DNA of 7,261 nucleotides. Origin: Desulfobacterales bacterium. GTDB lineage: Bacteria > Desulfobacterota > Desulfobacteria > Desulfobacterales > RPRI01. Both the position numbers and the translations under genes were made by a program. Below are positions 5,550-7,261 of the stretch, one piece after another (within the stretch, counting starts at the first letter, position 1; each line of letters begins with the position of its first letter). Below the pieces are notes generated by a model. The model saw only the letters and a program-made list of their open reading frames with translations. It did no database searches and had not been told where the DNA came from. The stretch covers positions 1 to 7,261 of the forward strand of contig JAUYEO010000003.1 of assembly GCA_030689795.1 (NCBI GenBank), in the 5' to 3' direction.

Positions 5550-5730
5550 TTAAACCGCTTGATTATTCCAATAAGTGGTGCAATTGTACTCCGGCCCGTT
5601 ATGATTAAGTTCTCTGCTGATGGTCGAATGATGTCGGTTATCCTTCGTGCAATCTCGCACAGACTAAAACCGGCACACTTTAACTGACTGTTATATATCG
5701 ATATTTTTCTATAAGATGTGTATAGGGCAT
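5550..5730 (-). pseudogene. IS30-family transposase N-terminus broken by two frameshifts (copy B)
   Basis: The ATG at 5730 has AAGGAG seven bases before it. Frame one gives MPYTHLIEKYRYITVS then TAA at 5682. A shifted frame from about 5688 gives QLKCAGFSLCEIARRI. A third gives RHHSTISRELNHNGPEYN, then CTTYWNNQAV and TAA at 5552-5550. Joined, they reproduce the N-terminal helix-turn-helix region of IS30 transposases, whose usual form is M.Y.HL...[ED]RY.I...L..G.S...IA...GR..STISRE[LI].RNG. The order and spacing match with no missing block. The DDE catalytic domain is absent and no full product can be made. Confidence 0.8.
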
Positions 5731-5746
5731 GACAAGCTCCTTCCGT

Positions 5747-5773
5747 GTATAAGATCTGTTGTGCCTCTTATAC
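5747..5773 (-). other. Conserved hairpin in the leader of IS30 copy B
   Basis: GTATAAGA (5747-5754) and TCTTATAC (5766-5773) form a perfect 8-bp stem with an 11-base loop, just upstream of the transposase ribosome binding site. An outer, weaker stem would cover the start codon region. It corresponds to the copy A hairpin at 2533-2561. Confidence 0.5.
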
Positions 5774-5854
5774 TACCAGATCCCCTGTTATGTCTTATGG
5801 TTATCTAAAGTGGTACACTTTGATGTTGAATTCACCGTTTCTCACTGTTTTTCT

Positions 5855-6502
5855 TTAATATGTGGTCCCAAAAATCGAATAGTCTATACGGACATTGTTG
5901 CTCAAATCTGGCACATCATCACGTTTTCTTTCTCCATGAGGGTAATGTTCGAATCGATTAAACGACTGGTAAGCCAGTCCAATTTGGTCGTCTTTGTTCT
6001 CAATCATAGTTTCGGCGACCACGCCGAAAACGTATTTTGCAATTGCGACTCCTGCTACCGCTGCTGGGTTTGCTGCCGCGCTAGCTAATAAGAGAACATT
6101 ATTGACAAACCCATTAAAGCCAGGTGCATCAATTATGCTGTCTATCTTTTTTCCAAGATTATTTATGTCCTCATCTATATCAATAAGTATAAGAGACCAG
6201 TTGAACGATACTGGGATTTTATCCGATGCGTAAAGGGCATAACCGGTATCACCAAAAGTCATCACGTGACCATCAGTCACATTGTCCAATTGCATCAGCA
6301 CTTTTGAGCTAAGCACTGATTGAGAAGCGGCTTGAATTAACTGTTTCTTGACATTAACATCTGTTGTGCTCAAAAGTCCGTCCAAAACGGGTAGATTTAT
6401 GTCTTCCCCAGTAATAAAACTCAGCATTTTTACCTCACCGGAACCCCACTCACGATTGTTCAAGATCTTCAATTTGTTGAGTCTAAAAGCAAAGAATTCC
6501 AT
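5855..6502 (-). CDS. Unknown protein with Ala/Gly-rich hydrophobic segment (215 aa)
   Basis: No function recognised. The N-terminus FAFRLNKLKILNNREWGSGEVKM (4-26), seen only in outline, looks like strands of a small beta domain of the C2 or jelly-roll kind. The middle (about 60-125) is mixed and acidic, with LILIDIDEDIN at 104-114. Residues 129-163 form one long hydrophobic stretch rich in Ala and Gly (LLLASAAANPAAVAGVAIAK), which could be a membrane-inserting hairpin or a packed helical pair. The C-terminus is polar, with FNRFEHYPHGERKRDDVPDL (181-200) and VRIDYSIFG (204-212), and looks like a conserved signature of an uncharacterised family. There is no signal peptide. The start is firm: AAGGAGG lies 8 bases before the ATG. 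It follows the 142-aa gene on the same strand after 160 bp. Confidence 0.8.
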   Translation of the reverse strand: MEFFAFRLNKLKILNNREWGSGEVKMLSFITGEDINLPVLDGLLSTTDVNVKKQLIQAASQSVLSSKVLMQLDNVTDGHVMTFGDTGYALYASDKIPVSFNWSLILIDIDEDINNLGKKIDSIIDAPGFNGFVNNVLLLASAAANPAAVAGVAIAKYVFGVVAETMIENKDDQIGLAYQSFNRFEHYPHGERKRDDVPDLSNNVRIDYSIFGTTY

Positions 6503-6662
6503 GGATTAACCCTCCTTTATAGTTGTGGCAATTTTTACTCGTTTCTGTGCCCACAATTCCCGATAAACAGGGCCGAACACCAGCTCTCACCAAGGAGGGC
6601 CGATCTTTTGCCCCGAATTTGGAGCAGAGCCATGTTGGGTAAAAATATTTGATAAAATATAC
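6503..6662. other. Spacer between two leftward unknown genes, with a small inverted repeat
   Basis: No gene is called. Besides the ribosome binding site, TTGTGG at 6524-6529 has its complement CCACAA at 6552-6557, with 22 bases between them, just upstream of the 215-aa gene. It could be an operator or part of a promoter region. No clear -35/-10 pair or terminator was identified. Confidence 0.35.
6511..6518 (-). promoter_or_regulatory. Ribosome binding site of the 215-aa gene
   Basis: AAAGGAGG on the minus strand, 8 bases before the ATG at 6502. Confidence 0.8.
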
Positions 6663-7091
6663 CTATTCCAATTTTACTACGCCGTTTTTTAATACGAACT
6701 CTGCGAGTTCAGCATGTAATTTACAAAATTCATCATATTTTGCCAAAGTATTAAATTTATCTTGGTACCATGTTTCTATTCCGGTGCCTGGAAGGCCTTT
6801 GTTCTTAAGCACAACCAGCATATTCAGCAATGGTATTTCTTTCCTAACGCAGTATTGCCAAAGATCAAACAAGGCCTTGCTGATTGCTTGCCTTGATGCT
6901 GGACTACTAAAATCAAGATGAGGCGCATATTCGCTGTATGCCTTTCGACATCCGAACTTTTTCATGTTTTGCAAAATTGTTGTAAGAAGTTTTCCCTGTT
7001 TGGTCCTTGAGTCTTTAACGATATTTTCAATTTTTAAGGATAGCGCCATATGAATTGCCCTTTCATCATTCGCAAATTCACTGACCAACAA
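6663..7091 (-). CDS. Unknown small cytoplasmic protein (up to 142 aa)
   Basis: A soluble, mostly helical, lysine-rich protein without signal peptide or membrane segment. The most distinctive stretch is PLLNMLVVLKNKGLPGTGIE (residues 87-106) followed by TWYQ. I recall similar 'LN.LVV.K..GLPG.GI' segments in small hypothetical proteins and near some defence or restriction loci, but I cannot name the family. A helical region before it (SSPASRQAISKALFDLWQYC, 62-81) may be a DNA-binding or interaction helix. The start is uncertain: the longest frame begins at TTG 7091, directly after an in-frame TAA and without a Shine-Dalgarno. The ATG at 7049 (128 aa) has a weak AAAGGG upstream and may be the real start. 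The absence of a good start leaves open a 5' truncation. Confidence 0.65.
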   Translation of the reverse strand: MLVSEFANDERAIHMALSLKIENIVKDSRTKQGKLLTTILQNMKKFGCRKAYSEYAPHLDFSSPASRQAISKALFDLWQYCVRKEIPLLNMLVVLKNKGLPGTGIETWYQDKFNTLAKYDEFCKLHAELAEFVLKNGVVKLE

Positions 7092-7261
7092 TGTTTAGAT
7101 TGATCCGCATAAGACGCGGAATTTCGGTTTTCGGCTCGTATAATCGTAGTTGCCTGAGTGAAGATCATCGTCGTTTTGACGTAATTATGGCCAAGGAACT
7201 GCTACCGTTATGATATCGTAACCGAGTTCGAGCAAGTGAGTAGAAAAGAGATGCCGGATCT
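7092..7261. other. Right-edge region with no gene called
   Basis: No supported ORF. Upstream of the 142-aa gene there is a short inverted repeat TCCGC (7104-7108) / GCGGA (7116-7120), and TATAAT occurs at 7139-7144 on the plus strand without a matching -35. It may hold the leftward promoter of the 142-aa gene or be the remnant of another insertion. Confidence 0.35.

Larger units (their letters stand above)
5550..5837 (-). mobile_element. IS30-family insertion sequence, 5' end fragment (copy B)
   Basis: It is longer than copy A. The outer end at 5810-5837 reads GTGGTACACTTTGATG then TTGAATTCACCG on the plus strand, and lies about 18 bp beyond the stop of the 215-aa gene. Then come the hairpin leader, a good AAGGAG site and the broken transposase start. 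The sequence after about 5550 (toward the operon) no longer resembles IS30, and no second inverted end was found, so the 3' part has been lost. Confidence 0.75.

Noticed and set aside
5575..5837. Repeated GTGGTGCA/GGCACACTTT motifs considered as multiple terminal repeats of an IS21-family element
   Set aside because: The motif at about 5671-5683 falls inside the rebuilt IS30 reading frame, and no IstA/IstB-like peptide was seen.

Overview
The window looks like an accessory, insertion-rich stretch of a Gram-negative bacterial genome. One protein has a Sec signal peptide with an AxA site, several are membrane proteins, and Shine-Dalgarno sites are strong. The REP-associated transposase whose ends carry the core GGACGTTC is a type I associate with Desulfobacterota and similar anaerobes, but taxonomy is a weak inference. 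Composition is mixed, and the 5.4-5.6 kb region is clearly AT-rich.

Layout from the left. Positions 3-406 hold what looks like the decayed C-terminal part of a TetR-type regulator, followed on the same strand by an intact 217-aa multi-pass membrane protein (433-1086). Next is the first 52 codons of a UPF0158-like gene (1211-1369), cut off by a complete RAYT element (1367-2460) with 28-bp terminal inverted repeats. Directly right of that element lies a 5' fragment of an IS30-family insertion sequence (2458-2625). A leftward two-gene operon follows: a 571-aa three-helix membrane protein (5283-3568) and a secreted PstS-like binding protein (3568-2630), joined by an ATGA overlap. A second, longer and more broken IS30-family 5' fragment (5837-5550) closes this module on the right. 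Two leftward unknown genes complete the window: a 215-aa protein with an Ala/Gly-rich hydrophobic segment (6502-5855) and a 142-aa protein (7091-6663).

Three points stand out. First, the membrane protein/binding protein pair, which I cannot assign to a described system, lies between two same-orientation IS30 fragments. Second, the RAYT element joins two unrelated truncated genes, and both reading frames end at the TAG of its inverted repeats, so a deletion or rearrangement probably accompanied its arrival. Third, the two IS30 fragments share a fold-back leader around their ribosome binding site with paired base changes. No RNA genes, CRISPR arrays or complete conventional transposons were seen.
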